Position numbers and translations under genes: made by a program
Shown: piece by piece, positions 37,484 through 46,537 of the stretch
Layout: every line of letters starts with the position of its first letter
Position numbering within the stretch: the stretch's first letter is position 1
Notes under the pieces: model-generated
What the model was told of the DNA's origin: nothing
The model's database searches: none
What the model saw: the letters and a program-made list of their open reading frames with translations, nothing else
NCBI GenBank assembly: GCA_016212095.1
Contig: JACRHH010000037.1
Location: 124,001-188,000 of the forward strand
Direction: 5' to 3'
DNA length: 64,000 nucleotides
DNA from: Nitrospirota bacterium
GTDB taxonomy: Bacteria; Nitrospirota; Thermodesulfovibrionia; SZUA-242

Positions 37484-38716
37484 CTACGGCTCGTCGAGTA
37501 TGCGCCTGATTTCAGCGCAGAGTTCGTCTATCTTGAAAGGTTTCCGAAGCAATCCGCGTATGTTGGGGCGAATATCCTCCAGAATCACCTCATCGACCGC
37601 GTAGCCGGTGATGAGCAGTATCTTCGCGTCCGGATTGACGCCCTGAATGATCCGCGCCGCCTCCTTGCCGTTCATGCCGGGCATCATAAGGTCTATGATC
37701 GCCATATCGATTTCGCGATGGTGCTTGCGGTAATGGTTTGTGCCGGCTTCGCCGTCGGCATAGGCTATTACGCGGTAACCGTAATCGCTGAGCGCGTTTT
37801 TCAGCATTTCGAGCATTATGTTCTCGTCATCGATGATAAACAGGGTTTCATGCCCGCGCCGCGCTTCCCTGTTTATCTCCGCAACCGTTTCGATCTGTTT
37901 CGTTCCGGAAGACATGCCGGGACGAGGAAGATAGATGTGAAACGTGCTGCCCTTGCCGGCTTCGCTTATCACATCCACATAGCCGCCGTGATTTTTCACG
38001 ATGCACCAGACCATCGAAAGCCCCAGGCCGGTTCCGCGGCTGGCCGATTTTGTCGTGAAAAACGGCTCGAATATCTTTTCCATCGTCTCAGCCGACATGC
38101 CGGTTCCGGTGTCGGCAATCGCGATGACCAGATACCTGCCCGGCTTCGAGCCGCGATGATTCCGGCAGAACTCGTCGTCCATGTCGAAGAAGCCGGTTTT
38201 AATCGACAGCCTGCCGCCGTCGGGCATGGCGTCTCGCGCGTTTACGCATATGTTAAGAATCACCTGCTGAATCTGGCCCTCGTCGATTTCGATTATCGGA
38301 AGTTCCTCGTAAAGATCGGTTTCGATTGCTATGTTTTTCTCAAGCGTGCGGCCAAGCAGCCGCACAACCTCCATCACAATCTCGTTCACCTCGGCTGGTT
38401 TCACCTCGTACTTGTCGCCGCGAAGCATTCCAAGAAGCTGGCGCGTGAGCGAACCGGCGCGGAGAGCCGTGGCCTCGATTGCGGTGATCGCCTTCAGAAG
38501 CCGCGTGTTGTCCTCGACCATGGTTTTGGCAAACGATGCGTAGCCCAGTATGCCGCCAAGCAGGTTGTTGAAATCGTGCGCGATTCCGGCTGTGAGATTG
38601 CCGAAGGATTCGAGGCGTTGCGATTTCACAAGCTGCTGCTGGAGATTCTCGCATTCTGTTTGCAAGCGCGCTATTTCGGCTTCAGCGGCTTTCAACTCAT
38701 TGTTTTGGTTGTTCAT
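37484..38716 (-). CDS. soluble hybrid histidine kinase with C-terminal receiver
   Basis: From the ATG at 38716 it has 410 residues: a short coiled coil (1-35), the kinase H box SFGNLTAGIAHDFNNLL with the phosphorylated His, a HATPase domain (NICVNARDAMPDGG; ADTGTGM; GTGLGLSMVW) and a receiver (LFIIDDEN; IDLMMPGMNG; RKPFK). No sensor domain or membrane helix is present, so input must come from a partner. The frame is open further upstream, but this part overlaps cutA. The start lies inside the last 20 bases of cutA, so the two are coupled. Confidence 0.92.
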   Translation of the reverse strand: MNNQNNELKAAEAEIARLQTECENLQQQLVKSQRLESFGNLTAGIAHDFNNLLGGILGYASFAKTMVEDNTRLLKAITAIEATALRAGSLTRQLLGMLRGDKYEVKPAEVNEIVMEVVRLLGRTLEKNIAIETDLYEELPIIEIDEGQIQQVILNICVNARDAMPDGGRLSIKTGFFDMDDEFCRNHRGSKPGRYLVIAIADTGTGMSAETMEKIFEPFFTTKSASRGTGLGLSMVWCIVKNHGGYVDVISEAGKGSTFHIYLPRPGMSSGTKQIETVAEINREARRGHETLFIIDDENIMLEMLKNALSDYGYRVIAYADGEAGTNHYRKHHREIDMAIIDLMMPGMNGKEAARIIQGVNPDAKILLITGYAVDEVILEDIRPNIRGLLRKPFKIDELCAEIRRILDEP

Positions 38717-39047
38717 TCTGAACCGCGGTTTCGGCATCAAGCCAGGCCAGATACGGTTTCCATCCCGCGCTGATCGGAAGCGAGATGATCTCCGGCGTTT
38801 CATACGGGTGATTTTCCCCAATCACAGACGACAGTTGCTCAAACAGTGCAGCCTGCGTCTTGATTATCAGCAGTATTTCGGTGTCATCGCAGACCTCGCC
38901 CTTCCATCGGTATATTGAGCGTATGCCCGGAACGATGTTCACGCAGGCCGCAAGACGGCTTTCCACAACCGCGCGCGCGATCTTTTCAGCCTGTTCGGCG
39001 GACGGCGCGGTTGCAAGCACAACGGAAAAGTCTTTGCCGATTGTCAT
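38697..39047 (-). CDS. cutA: CutA1 divalent cation tolerance protein
   Basis: A small trimeric protein of about 116 residues with a ferredoxin-like fold, named for copper tolerance though its role is unsettled. Family segments: ATAPSAEQAEKIARAVVE, RLAACVNIVPGIRSIYRWKG and ENHPYETPEII. The ATG at 39047 has an AAGGAG site; the frame is open 34 codons upstream without similarity. It is paired with a histidine kinase gene (20-base overlap). CutA next to a kinase is curious, but no direct link is known to me. Confidence 0.95.
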   Translation of the reverse strand: MTIGKDFSVVLATAPSAEQAEKIARAVVESRLAACVNIVPGIRSIYRWKGEVCDDTEILLIIKTQAALFEQLSSVIGENHPYETPEIISLPISAGWKPYLAWLDAETAVQNEQPKQ

Positions 39048-39153
39048 TGATTGCTCCTTAGCTCTATAGATTATCAGCATTTCTGCGGAAATCTTTAGCG
39101 GGACGCAGGCGACATGTTTTCCGGTCTTTATAACATTATCAGTCGTCAAACCA

Positions 39154-39183
39154 TTGACTTGACATAATCCCCTGTTTTAATAT
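39154..39183 (+). promoter_or_regulatory. sigma-70-like promoter of TSUP operon
   Basis: TTGACT (39154-39159), 18 bases, TAATAT (39178-39183). The region also holds TTGACA at 39159 with poor spacing. About 150 bases of leader follow. By eye only. Confidence 0.4.
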
Positions 39184-39268
39184 CCGGATGTTGCTTTTTT
39201 CAAGACATGCGTTGCAATTAGTTACATAATCCTCGCGGCGGGACAGACGGGTTGCCGCGATGGGCTTC

Positions 39269-39291
39269 AGGATCCGCTTTAGCCGGATCCT
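39269..39291 (+). promoter_or_regulatory. leader hairpin before TSUP gene
   Basis: AGGATCCG (39269-39276) and CGGATCCT (39284-39291) form a perfect 8-bp stem with a 7-base loop. No T run follows, so it is not a simple terminator on the plus strand. It may shape or protect the 5' leader. Confidence 0.4.
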
Positions 39292-39336
39292 CCAGCAAAA
39301 ATCAATATAACTCTAAAGGAGGACGGAATTGAGATC

Positions 39337-40314
39337 ATGTCAAATCGGTTATTGAAAGCTGCGGCGTTTGCGGTTGTGGTGCTGATGGTGCTGTTCGCGG
39401 CAGTCACGGTGTTTGCATCGGGCGGCGGCGAGGCAACGGCTCCGCAGTCGGTTGTGCCGGAGTCATCGCTTCCGTGGTGGGCATGGCCCGCCATACTGTT
39501 TGTTGTCTGCTTCGTGATGGGAATCGTTGCGGTTCTGGGCGGCGTGGGCGGCGGCGTGCTGTTTGTTCCTATCGTCGGCGGTTTTTTCCCGTTTCATCTC
39601 GACTTTGTCAGGGGCGCGGGCCTTCTGGTTGCGCTTTCGGGCGCGTTGGCCGCCGGCCCCGGACTGCTTAAAAAAGGCATGGCCGATCTTCGGCTTGCCC
39701 TTCCGGTTGCGCTCATCGCATCTGCCTGCGCCATAGTTGGCGCGATGATCGGTCTTGCGCTTCCCACCAATGTTGTGCAGATCTCGCTTGGAGCGACGAT
39801 TCTTGGAATCGTTGCGATCATGCTGATGGCAAAGAAATCGGAGTATCCCGAAGTTCCGAAGGCGGACGCGCTTTCATCCGCGCTCCAGATTCATGGCATT
39901 TACCACGAGGCGTCTTCCGGGCAGGATGTTGCATGGAAGATACACCGCACGCCGCAGGGCCTCGCCACTTTCGTTTTGATAGGCGTAATGGCCGGCATGT
40001 TCGGCCTCGGAGCGGGATGGGCGAATGTTCCGGTGTTGAATCTCATGATGGGCGCGCCGCTGAAGGTGTCGGTTGCAACCAGCAAGTTTCTGCTTTCGAT
40101 CACTGATACATCCGCGGCCTGGATTTACGTCAACAACGGCGCGGTGCTGCCGATGATGGTCGTGCCGTCGATCATCGGCATCATGCTGGGTTCGATAGTC
40201 GGCGTCAGGATTCTGGCCAAGACCAAACCGGCTGCCGTTCGTTACATCGTTATTGTCATGCTGTTGTTTGCCGGATCGAGGGCTCTGCTTAAGGGCCTCA
40301 AGATCTGGAACTAG
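39337..40314 (+). CDS. TauE/SafE (TSUP) family anion permease
   Basis: An inner-membrane protein of the sulfite/organosulfonate exporter family, 325 residues with about eight hydrophobic segments. The glycine-rich family repeats GGVGGGVLFVPIVGG and GMFGLGAGWANVPVLN are both present, the two halves of the duplicated fold. It also has an N-terminal signal-like helix and a soluble loop in the middle. The substrate is not evident. It is followed by a DUF1634 gene and a UspA gene in one operon, a common partnership for these transporters. Confidence 0.92.
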   Translation: MSNRLLKAAAFAVVVLMVLFAAVTVFASGGGEATAPQSVVPESSLPWWAWPAILFVVCFVMGIVAVLGGVGGGVLFVPIVGGFFPFHLDFVRGAGLLVALSGALAAGPGLLKKGMADLRLALPVALIASACAIVGAMIGLALPTNVVQISLGATILGIVAIMLMAKKSEYPEVPKADALSSALQIHGIYHEASSGQDVAWKIHRTPQGLATFVLIGVMAGMFGLGAGWANVPVLNLMMGAPLKVSVATSKFLLSITDTSAAWIYVNNGAVLPMMVVPSIIGIMLGSIVGVRILAKTKPAAVRYIVIVMLLFAGSRALLKGLKIWN

Positions 40315-40337
40315 GTGAAGGGAGGATATTTTTAGTC

Positions 40338-40754
40338 ATGGGAAAAGGTAACAAGGCCACGGAAGAGCAACTCGTGTATGCCAAAATCCTGGACTTCGGC
40401 ATGAAGGCGGGGCTGCTGCTTATAACCGTTACATTTATTGTATATCTCACCGGCGCGCTTGCGCCGCACATACCGGTGAACGATCTGCCGAAATACTGGG
40501 CAATGCCGGTGAAGGACTATCTTCACGCAACCGGCATTCATCCGGGCTGGGCGTGGCTCGGAATGCTGGGCAAGGGCGACATTCTGAACTTTCTTGGCAT
40601 TGCGCTGCTTGCCGGGGTAACAATCATCTGCTACATTCCGATAATTCCGATATTTCTCAAGAAGAAGGACAAGGTTTACGCGGTTATAGCAGCGATTGAA
40701 ATACTTGTGCTTACGCTTGCCGCGTCCGGCGTTCTGAAGAGTGGAGGGCATTGA
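40338..40754 (+). CDS. DUF1634 membrane protein
   Basis: A 138-residue inner-membrane protein with three hydrophobic helices (about 23-42, 84-106, 112-133). It matches DUF1634 proteins, which are regularly encoded next to TSUP permeases and are thought to be accessory subunits. It lies 24 bases after the permease gene with a GGGAGG site, and 3 bases before the UspA gene. The middle loop between helices 1 and 2 is Pro-rich and likely periplasmic. Confidence 0.88.
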   Translation: MGKGNKATEEQLVYAKILDFGMKAGLLLITVTFIVYLTGALAPHIPVNDLPKYWAMPVKDYLHATGIHPGWAWLGMLGKGDILNFLGIALLAGVTIICYIPIIPIFLKKKDKVYAVIAAIEILVLTLAASGVLKSGGH

Positions 40755-40756
40755 TC

Positions 40757-41206
40757 ATGAGCGAAACATCTTGTCCGCGTCTGGGTTTTGAAAGGATTCT
40801 TCTTGCAACCGATCATTCGTCGTGCTCGGCTGCCGCGGTGGAGGAGGCGATAAACATCGCTAAGGTATGCGGCGGCATGCTTTATTCCATTTCGGTTGTG
40901 GAGGTGAACGAGGAGTTCGAAGCCCTTGCTCCGCAGCTTGTCGAAAAGACCGAAAACGAGGTGAGAGAGCATCTCGAAGGCATCAAGGAGTTTGCCCGGA
41001 AAGAGGGCGTCAGGTGCGAAACCGTCGCCCATCGCGGCGATGAGCCGTACAGGATGATTATCGACGAGGCGGCGCGCATCAAGGCCGACATGATAATCAT
41101 GGGAAGCCACGGACGCACCGGCCTGAAACGGCTGATGATGGGCAGCGTTACGTCGCGCGTTATCGGCCATGCAAAGTGCAAGGTGATGGTAGTTCCCTGC
41201 CCGTAA
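40757..41206 (+). CDS. universal stress protein, UspA family
   Basis: A 149-residue nucleotide-binding protein of the Usp fold. It starts ILLATDHSSCSAAAVEEA and ends with the ATP-binding motif GSHGRTGLKRLMMGS followed by hydrophobic VMVV. The ATG at 40757 has GGAGGG eight bases before it; a TTG two codons upstream is less likely. It is third in the TSUP/DUF1634 operon, so it may sense energy state and act on the transporter. That link is inferred. Confidence 0.94.
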   Translation: MSETSCPRLGFERILLATDHSSCSAAAVEEAINIAKVCGGMLYSISVVEVNEEFEALAPQLVEKTENEVREHLEGIKEFARKEGVRCETVAHRGDEPYRMIIDEAARIKADMIIMGSHGRTGLKRLMMGSVTSRVIGHAKCKVMVVPCP

Positions 41207-41262
41207 TTCCATTTTTAAATCATTCGGACAACCTGTGTCTGTGTGTTCGGCCATGTTTTCGG

Positions 41263-41312
41263 CTCCCCCCGGCTTTTCGCCACCCCACTCATTGAGGGGG
41301 GCTTGGGGGGAG
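41263..41312. repeat. GC-rich inverted-repeat element
   Basis: CTCCCCCC (41263-41270) and GGGGGGAG (41305-41312) bound a 50-base element. 27 bases at 41288-41314 recur perfectly, in opposite orientation, at 60991-61017. It is a dispersed non-coding repeat, not a transposon with coding capacity. Confidence 0.85.
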
Positions 41313-41378
41313 TTATGGAACTGTCGATTCGAAATTGGAATAAGTGGGCTTAACGGCATCCAATTCTTTATTTTCATC

Positions 41379-41410
41379 AAAAAGCCCCCCCGCCAAGGCG
41401 GGGGCTTTTT
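41379..41410. terminator. strong bidirectional terminator
   Basis: AAAAAGCCCCC, then CCGCCAAGGC, then GGGGGCTTTTT: a GC-rich stem flanked by A and T runs, so it works on both strands. It ends the UspA operon on the plus strand and probably the long trp-to-DUF1460 transcript on the minus strand. Confidence 0.9.
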
Positions 41411-41495
41411 GTCGGGATGAAATTCATATGCAATTGACATAAGCGTTCCGAATCGGTAAGCTTTCAGCTTTGCTACAGCAAGGAGGTGACAATTT

Positions 41496-41594
41496 TTGGG
41501 TAACGTTAAGAAGTGGCGCAAGAAGAAGATGTCGAAGCACAAGCACAAGAAGCTTCTGAGGAAGACGCGCGTTTCAAGAAGGAAGCGCGGATAA
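41496..41594 (+). CDS. small ribosomal protein bS22/mS38-like (AURKAIP1/COX24 domain)
   Basis: A 32-residue, extremely basic protein starting at TTG with a near-perfect ribosome site (AAGGAGGTGA). Its core, KKWRKKKMSKHKHKK followed by LLRKTRVSRRKRG, matches the AURKAIP1/COX24 domain. That domain defines mitochondrial mS38 and the tiny 30S protein bS22 of mycobacteria. It likely sits in the small subunit near the decoding centre. It is too short for most gene callers. It lies on its own 86 bases after a terminator and is tail-to-tail with the DUF1460 gene (4 bases), so the long minus-strand transcript runs through it as antisense. Confidence 0.85.
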   Translation: MGNVKKWRKKKMSKHKHKKLLRKTRVSRRKRG

Positions 41595-41598
41595 GGGT

Positions 41599-42369
41599 TC
41601 AATCTCGCCGCATCAACAAGGACGCCGCTGCCTGTTCGAAGCGGGTGATCCGGATGCCGATAAATTGCATGTTTGTCAGGTAGTCTTCGAGGGAAACCTT
41701 TTTAACGGAACCGCCGCTTTTTTTCCGTCCGCCTGCATGTATCAGGTAAACGGTTCCGGCGGGTTTCAATGTCGTTTCCCTTGAGACAAATCCGATATGT
41801 CCGACGATTTCGCCCACAACGCGTTTCGCCGGATCCTTGATGAAATAGATTATATCCCCGCTCGAAAGGGCGGGGACGGCAGCTATCGCGGTTGCACGAT
41901 CCAGAATGCGTACCGATCCGCGTCCTCGCGATCCGGCAATGGCTGTTGTCGGCCCAAGTTTCGCCGTGATCTCGCGTCCAAACTTGCCGCTGTCGATCAT
42001 GTCTTCTCCATACTGAAACCGCTCGTCGTAATTCACAATTCTCCCGTTTTCCATCCTGCCCCTGCCCGGAAACCGCAGCTCCAGCGCCTTTTCGACAGCC
42101 TCTTCCGGCGAGCTCGAAAGCGCAAGCTCGATTGCGCGAAATGTCAGGTACATGCAGTCAACCCGCTCGTCCGCCACAACAACCTCGCGGCGCACATACT
42201 CGCCAAGCGGATCGGTGTCGTAAGGCCTGCCGATGAATGTCTCGGCGTAATCCGCTATCCTCTGGCCAATTGAAACGCCGCCGCTTGCAGGTGCGGATGG
42301 AGATTCGGCAAGAGCGCCTGAGCCGATGAGAAGCGCGGCGATGATGATCCGGATTGCACGGCCAGACAT
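41599..42369 (-). CDS. DUF1460 protein, NlpC/P60-like
   Basis: A 256-residue secreted protein with a signal peptide cut near GALA (about residue 21). It matches DUF1460: IGRPYDTDPLGEYVRREV, the Cys in RVDCMYLTFRA (likely nucleophile) and the His in VGHIGFVSRE. The family has an NlpC/P60 cysteine-peptidase-like fold and is thought to act on cell-wall peptides. It is the last gene of the trp-accD-folC-lptD run, 3 bases after lptD. Substrate and activity are inferred from family. Confidence 0.82.
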   Translation of the reverse strand: MSGRAIRIIIAALLIGSGALAESPSAPASGGVSIGQRIADYAETFIGRPYDTDPLGEYVRREVVVADERVDCMYLTFRAIELALSSSPEEAVEKALELRFPGRGRMENGRIVNYDERFQYGEDMIDSGKFGREITAKLGPTTAIAGSRGRGSVRILDRATAIAAVPALSSGDIIYFIKDPAKRVVGEIVGHIGFVSRETTLKPAGTVYLIHAGGRKKSGGSVKKVSLEDYLTNMQFIGIRITRFEQAAASLLMRRD

Positions 42370-42372
42370 GGG

Positions 42373-44310
42373 TTATTCGCCCAGCCCCTTCAGCGTGACT
42401 CCGGCCATAAGCTTCTGCTCGTCAGGGCGTTGCGTGTAGGTGACGCTCATTCCCCAGCATGGGCCGAACCAGGCTGCGCGGGCGTCCAGCTCCCGAAGCC
42501 CGGCGCCAGACAGGTCGTACCAAAGCTCTGTCGAGAGCTCCAGCGTTCTGACAGGCTTGTATGCCGCTTCCATCGTGAATGTGTCGGCCTTGTCACGCTC
42601 ATAGCTGTGGCCGACGGAAAACCGGGCGGAATCGCCGTTGTAGCTCATGTCCGATTTGGCCGAGGCAAAGTGATTGTCGTACACGTTGTAAGCAGCGGTC
42701 GATGTGAGCGTCAGCGGGCCGCGCAGAATGATGGTGGCTGCCGCATCCGTCCAGGGCCGATTTTCGTTCAGATGATCGTAACCGTCTGAAAGCGTGATCC
42801 GGATCATTTCGCCTGATTCGCCCGAAAAGCTGTTTATCAGGCTGAGTGTGGTCACGTTCTCATCGGTGAGAGTATCCGACATGGTGAATGACGGCACGCT
42901 GTCTCCGTCGGTTTTCACGTATCTGTGGGTTATGCCGGGTTCAACCGTATGGCTGATGCCGCCGAAGTCGCGGGACAAGCGGGTCGAAAGAACTCCCTGC
43001 AATGTCATTGCGCCGAATTCAGGCCCTGCGTCCTCAAAATCCCGCAGGTCGTACCATGATTTTTCGTATGCAATGAGCGGATTGAACGTGGCAAACGGCA
43101 GGCGGAACGCGCCGAAGAGCGTTGGCGCGGCGTGAAACCTTGTTCCAGCCGCGTCCACCTCGCGTTCAAAATGACCAGCCGAGGCATCGAATCTGAAATA
43201 TGCGGGAACTGCGCTGTTGTAAAAAACCGGACGAAAGATATTGAGACCTGCCAGCGCCGATTGCGGAGCGCTGCCGGATGAGCCGTCCATGTTCTGTATC
43301 GCCCTGCCGGTTGCGAAGAGATGAAGCGCGTTTCCCTGCCTGCCGATATGGACAATGCTTTCGTTGAACCGCTGAATGCGTTCGTCACGTCCGGGCGCGA
43401 AGTCGCGGTTGAACTTGCCGCCGGAAACCGCGTTTATGTCGATGAACGCCTTTGTTCTGTCCGAGACCGACTGATCGTGGTGCAGGTTTGCGCGTATGGA
43501 CTGCCTGCCATCCTCGTCATCGCGAATGTGATAGAGCCGGAACTCTCCGCCTGTGCCGGGCGATTCCAGGTAACGGTATTCGAGCCCCTTCCCGAAGCCG
43601 CGCCGTGAAAAGTAATCGGCCTCGATCGTGGCGTCACGGTTCACGCCGATCATCCAGTAGTAGCGAAGCTTGAAGATGCTGCCCAGCGTGTTGCTGTGAC
43701 CGAATTCGGGAAAAAGAAATCCGCTCTGCTTTTCAAGCAGCACGGGAGCCCAGAAGTATGGGATATAGAAAACCGGAAGTGCGCGCACGCGGAAACGCAC
43801 ATGCTCGCAGCTTATGCCGGTTCCAAGCCGCAGGTCGGTGCGCGCCGTGCGAAGGCTCCATGCCGGGCTGTCTCCGTCGCAGGTTGTCACCATGCCGTCT
43901 TCCAGAATGAAATGGTTGGCGCCCTTTTTCTCAAGCGCCTGACCGGTTACTCTGGCGTTTCCGTCGATATAGTACATCGATACATTGCCCTTGGCCGCGC
44001 CGTCGCCGGTTTCAAGGTGTACGCTCAGCGTGTTGGCCTCGATCACCACCGAGTTGTCCCTGTAATGCGCCTGTCCTTCGGCAGCCACGGAGCCTGTCAG
44101 CCTGTTATATCTGATTGTGCCGGCTTCCAGCGTTGTGTCGCGGTCTTCCAGGCGCGCATGTCCGGAAGCCGTGAATTCGTTAGTGGCGGTGTCGTAATCG
44201 AGACGGTCGGCTGTGAGGTTGAGTCCCGGCGTCTCGGCGAACGCCGACGCGCTTGCCAGCGCAATAACGGCGAGCACGGCAGTTAGAAACGCAAGGGGAG
44301 AGCGCGGCAA
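42373..44310 (-). CDS. lptD: LPS-assembly outer membrane protein LptD
   Basis: Inserts LPS into the outer leaflet of the outer membrane. The 645 residues comprise a signal peptide (to ASAFA, about 25), an OstA/LptA-like jellyroll (LTADRLDYDTATNEFTASG; GDGAAKGNVSMYYIDG) and a C-terminal beta barrel. The PVFYIPYFWAPV segment is typical of the family. Cys residues in CDGDS, SCEHVRF and near the C terminus (GPCWGMSV) may form the inter-domain disulfides. Length is on the short side compared with E. coli (784). It overlaps no gene but lies 6 bases from folC. Confidence 0.94.
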   Translation of the reverse strand: MPRSPLAFLTAVLAVIALASASAFAETPGLNLTADRLDYDTATNEFTASGHARLEDRDTTLEAGTIRYNRLTGSVAAEGQAHYRDNSVVIEANTLSVHLETGDGAAKGNVSMYYIDGNARVTGQALEKKGANHFILEDGMVTTCDGDSPAWSLRTARTDLRLGTGISCEHVRFRVRALPVFYIPYFWAPVLLEKQSGFLFPEFGHSNTLGSIFKLRYYWMIGVNRDATIEADYFSRRGFGKGLEYRYLESPGTGGEFRLYHIRDDEDGRQSIRANLHHDQSVSDRTKAFIDINAVSGGKFNRDFAPGRDERIQRFNESIVHIGRQGNALHLFATGRAIQNMDGSSGSAPQSALAGLNIFRPVFYNSAVPAYFRFDASAGHFEREVDAAGTRFHAAPTLFGAFRLPFATFNPLIAYEKSWYDLRDFEDAGPEFGAMTLQGVLSTRLSRDFGGISHTVEPGITHRYVKTDGDSVPSFTMSDTLTDENVTTLSLINSFSGESGEMIRITLSDGYDHLNENRPWTDAAATIILRGPLTLTSTAAYNVYDNHFASAKSDMSYNGDSARFSVGHSYERDKADTFTMEAAYKPVRTLELSTELWYDLSGAGLRELDARAAWFGPCWGMSVTYTQRPDEQKLMAGVTLKGLGE

Positions 44311-44316
44311 CGGCTG

Positions 44317-45639
44317 TTACTCCCGAAGGGTTGTGAGCGTGCCGGTATGGCCCAGCAGTTCCTTCGCTTCGCCGGTTGTGTAAAACGAGCCGGTGACCAC
44401 GATAACGCCGTCCGGCCCGGCCATCCTGCGGGCCGCATCCAGAGCTTCGCCCACCGACGGCGCTGCCTGCGCCGACGGCGAATGCCGCATGGCGATTGAC
44501 AACATGTCTGTTGGCGATGCGGCGCGCGCGTATTTTGGGGATGTGACGATCACGCGGCGCGACACGGCTGCTATCGGCGCGATCACCTCTTCGATGTTCT
44601 TGTCTTTCATGACGCCAAGTATGGCGATCACGTTTCCGGTTCCGAATCGCTCGGCAATGGTTTCCGCAAGCGCGCGCGCGGCTGCCGGATTATGCGCAGC
44701 ATCCAGTATTATCGCCGGATGCCCGGCGACTGTCTCGAACCTTCCGGGCCAATTGACCTTAAGCCCGGTTCGGACGTGCTCTTCCGTGATGGAAACGCCC
44801 GACGAAATCAATGTTTCGCAAACGGCAAGCGCCACGGCGATATTTCCGGCCTGATAACGTCCGGCAAGCGATGACGATATTCTATTGCAGTCCTTCCGCA
44901 AGCCGAGATAGTCGAGCGCGATGCCGGCTTCATCAAGCGTTACGTTTTCAACGCGGAAATCCTCTCCGAAAACGTATATAGGCGAGCCGGCCTCAGCCGC
45001 CATGCCTCGTATCACATCGAGCGCGGCGCCCTTTGCCGCGGTTATCACAGGAACGCCATGCTTGATGATGCCGGCCTTCTCGCCGGCTATCTTCTCGATT
45101 GTGTCTCCAAGGTACGCCTCATGGTCGAACGCCACATTGGTAATGGCCGAAACCTCCGGCATTATCACGTTTGTGGAGTCAAGCCTGCCGCCAAGCCCCA
45201 CCTCGATCACCGCCCACTGCGCGCCATGCTCGCGAAAATACTCAAACGCAATGGCTGTTGTCACCTCGAAAAACGTAACGTTTATGGCGCGTTGCGCCGC
45301 TATCGCCCGGAAATGCTTGGCAAGCCGTATTACGTCGCGTTCCGGGATCATCGCGCCGTTTACCCTGATACGCTCGGTGAAATCTATGAGATGCGGAGAG
45401 GTGAAGAGGCCGGTCTTGAATCCGGCGGCTGCAAGCACGGCGGCTGTCATCGCGCTTGTGGAGCCCTTGCCGTTTGTTCCGCCCACATGAACGGCGCGAA
45501 ATGATTTTTGCGGATTTCCGGCTGCTTCCAGCATAGCGCGTATGTTGTCGAGGCCGAACTTCATGCCCACGCCCTGCAAGCCAAACAGCCACCTGATAAT
45601 CTGCTCGTATTCGGGATCGTGATTCATGGTGGAAGGCAT
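44317..45639 (-). CDS. folC: folylpolyglutamate/dihydrofolate synthase
   Basis: Adds glutamate to folates and dihydropteroate in the cytosol. The 440 residues show the Mur-ligase-like ATP motif VGGTNGKGSTSAM, then GLFTSPHLIDFTERIRVNG and the C-terminal ligase domain (LDAAHNPAAARALAE). The ATG at 45639 shares one base with the accD stop (TAATG), so the two are coupled. The accD-folC pair after trp genes is a familiar arrangement. Confidence 0.95.
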   Translation of the reverse strand: MPSTMNHDPEYEQIIRWLFGLQGVGMKFGLDNIRAMLEAAGNPQKSFRAVHVGGTNGKGSTSAMTAAVLAAAGFKTGLFTSPHLIDFTERIRVNGAMIPERDVIRLAKHFRAIAAQRAINVTFFEVTTAIAFEYFREHGAQWAVIEVGLGGRLDSTNVIMPEVSAITNVAFDHEAYLGDTIEKIAGEKAGIIKHGVPVITAAKGAALDVIRGMAAEAGSPIYVFGEDFRVENVTLDEAGIALDYLGLRKDCNRISSSLAGRYQAGNIAVALAVCETLISSGVSITEEHVRTGLKVNWPGRFETVAGHPAIILDAAHNPAAARALAETIAERFGTGNVIAILGVMKDKNIEEVIAPIAAVSRRVIVTSPKYARAASPTDMLSIAMRHSPSAQAAPSVGEALDAARRMAGPDGVIVVTGSFYTTGEAKELLGHTGTLTTLRE

Positions 45640-46457
45640 TACAGAAGCGTCAGAATGTCCGCGATTGTGGATTTGAGCTTTTTCCGCTCGACAACCATGT
45701 CGATCATGCCGTGCCTGAGCAGAAACTCGGCGCGCTGAAAACCCTCCGGAAGCTGCTGGTTGATCGTTTGCTCGATCACGCGCGGCCCGGCGAATCCGAT
45801 CAGGCTTTTGGGCTCGGCTATTATCACGTCTCCAAGCATCGCAAAGCTTGCGGTCACTCCGCCGAATGTCGGATCGGTGAGCACCGATATGAACGGCAGC
45901 TTCTTTTCGCCCAGCATGGCGATGGCCGCCGAGGTGCGCGCCATCTGCATCAGCGACAATATGCCTTCCTGCATTCGCGCGCCGCCCGACGACGTGACGG
46001 TTACGAAAGGCAGCCCGCGTTCTATCGCCGCCTCAACAGCCCGGACGATCTTCTCGCCAACCACAGTTCCCATGCTTCCGCCCAGAAAGCCGAAGTCCAT
46101 CACCGCGCCCGCAGCCGCAACGCCGCTTATCTCGCCGGTTCCCGTGATTATGCCTTCGGTCAGCCCTGTCTTTTCCTGCTGCTTGCGCACGCGCTCGGCG
46201 TAGGGCATGGTGTCGGTGAATTCAAGCGGATCGCCCGGCGAAAGATCGGCGTTCATCTCCTCGAAGTTGTCGAACAGAAGCGCGATTCTCTCAAGCGCCG
46301 ATATGCGGAAATGGTAGTTGCACTTGGGGCAGACCATCAGATTGCGCTCGACCTCCTGCCGGTAAACGATCTCGCGGCAGGCGTCGCACTTTATCCAGAT
46401 TCCCTCCGGAATCTTTACCTTCTTGTCGGGTATCTTCTCTTTTTTAAACCAGGCCAT
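45639..46457 (-). CDS. accD: acetyl-CoA carboxylase carboxyltransferase subunit beta
   Basis: Half of the carboxyltransferase that makes malonyl-CoA for fatty acid synthesis. The 272 residues begin with a zinc finger (CDACREIVYRQ; CPKCNYHF) and then the crotonase-like core (GAVMDFGFLGGSMGTVVGEK; SSGGARMQEGILSL). The partner accA is not in the window. It is preceded by an 80-base gap that contains a partial copy of a GC-rich repeat (near 46510-46540). Confidence 0.97.
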   Translation of the reverse strand: MAWFKKEKIPDKKVKIPEGIWIKCDACREIVYRQEVERNLMVCPKCNYHFRISALERIALLFDNFEEMNADLSPGDPLEFTDTMPYAERVRKQQEKTGLTEGIITGTGEISGVAAAGAVMDFGFLGGSMGTVVGEKIVRAVEAAIERGLPFVTVTSSGGARMQEGILSLMQMARTSAAIAMLGEKKLPFISVLTDPTFGGVTASFAMLGDVIIAEPKSLIGFAGPRVIEQTINQQLPEGFQRAEFLLRHGMIDMVVERKKLKSTIADILTLL

Positions 46458-46537
46458 GACCGTAAATTTACATTATTTGGCGGTAGAAATGCGCGGGTGA
46501 ATGTCGTCAGGACGCAGGGGAGGGTTTCAACCCCGCC

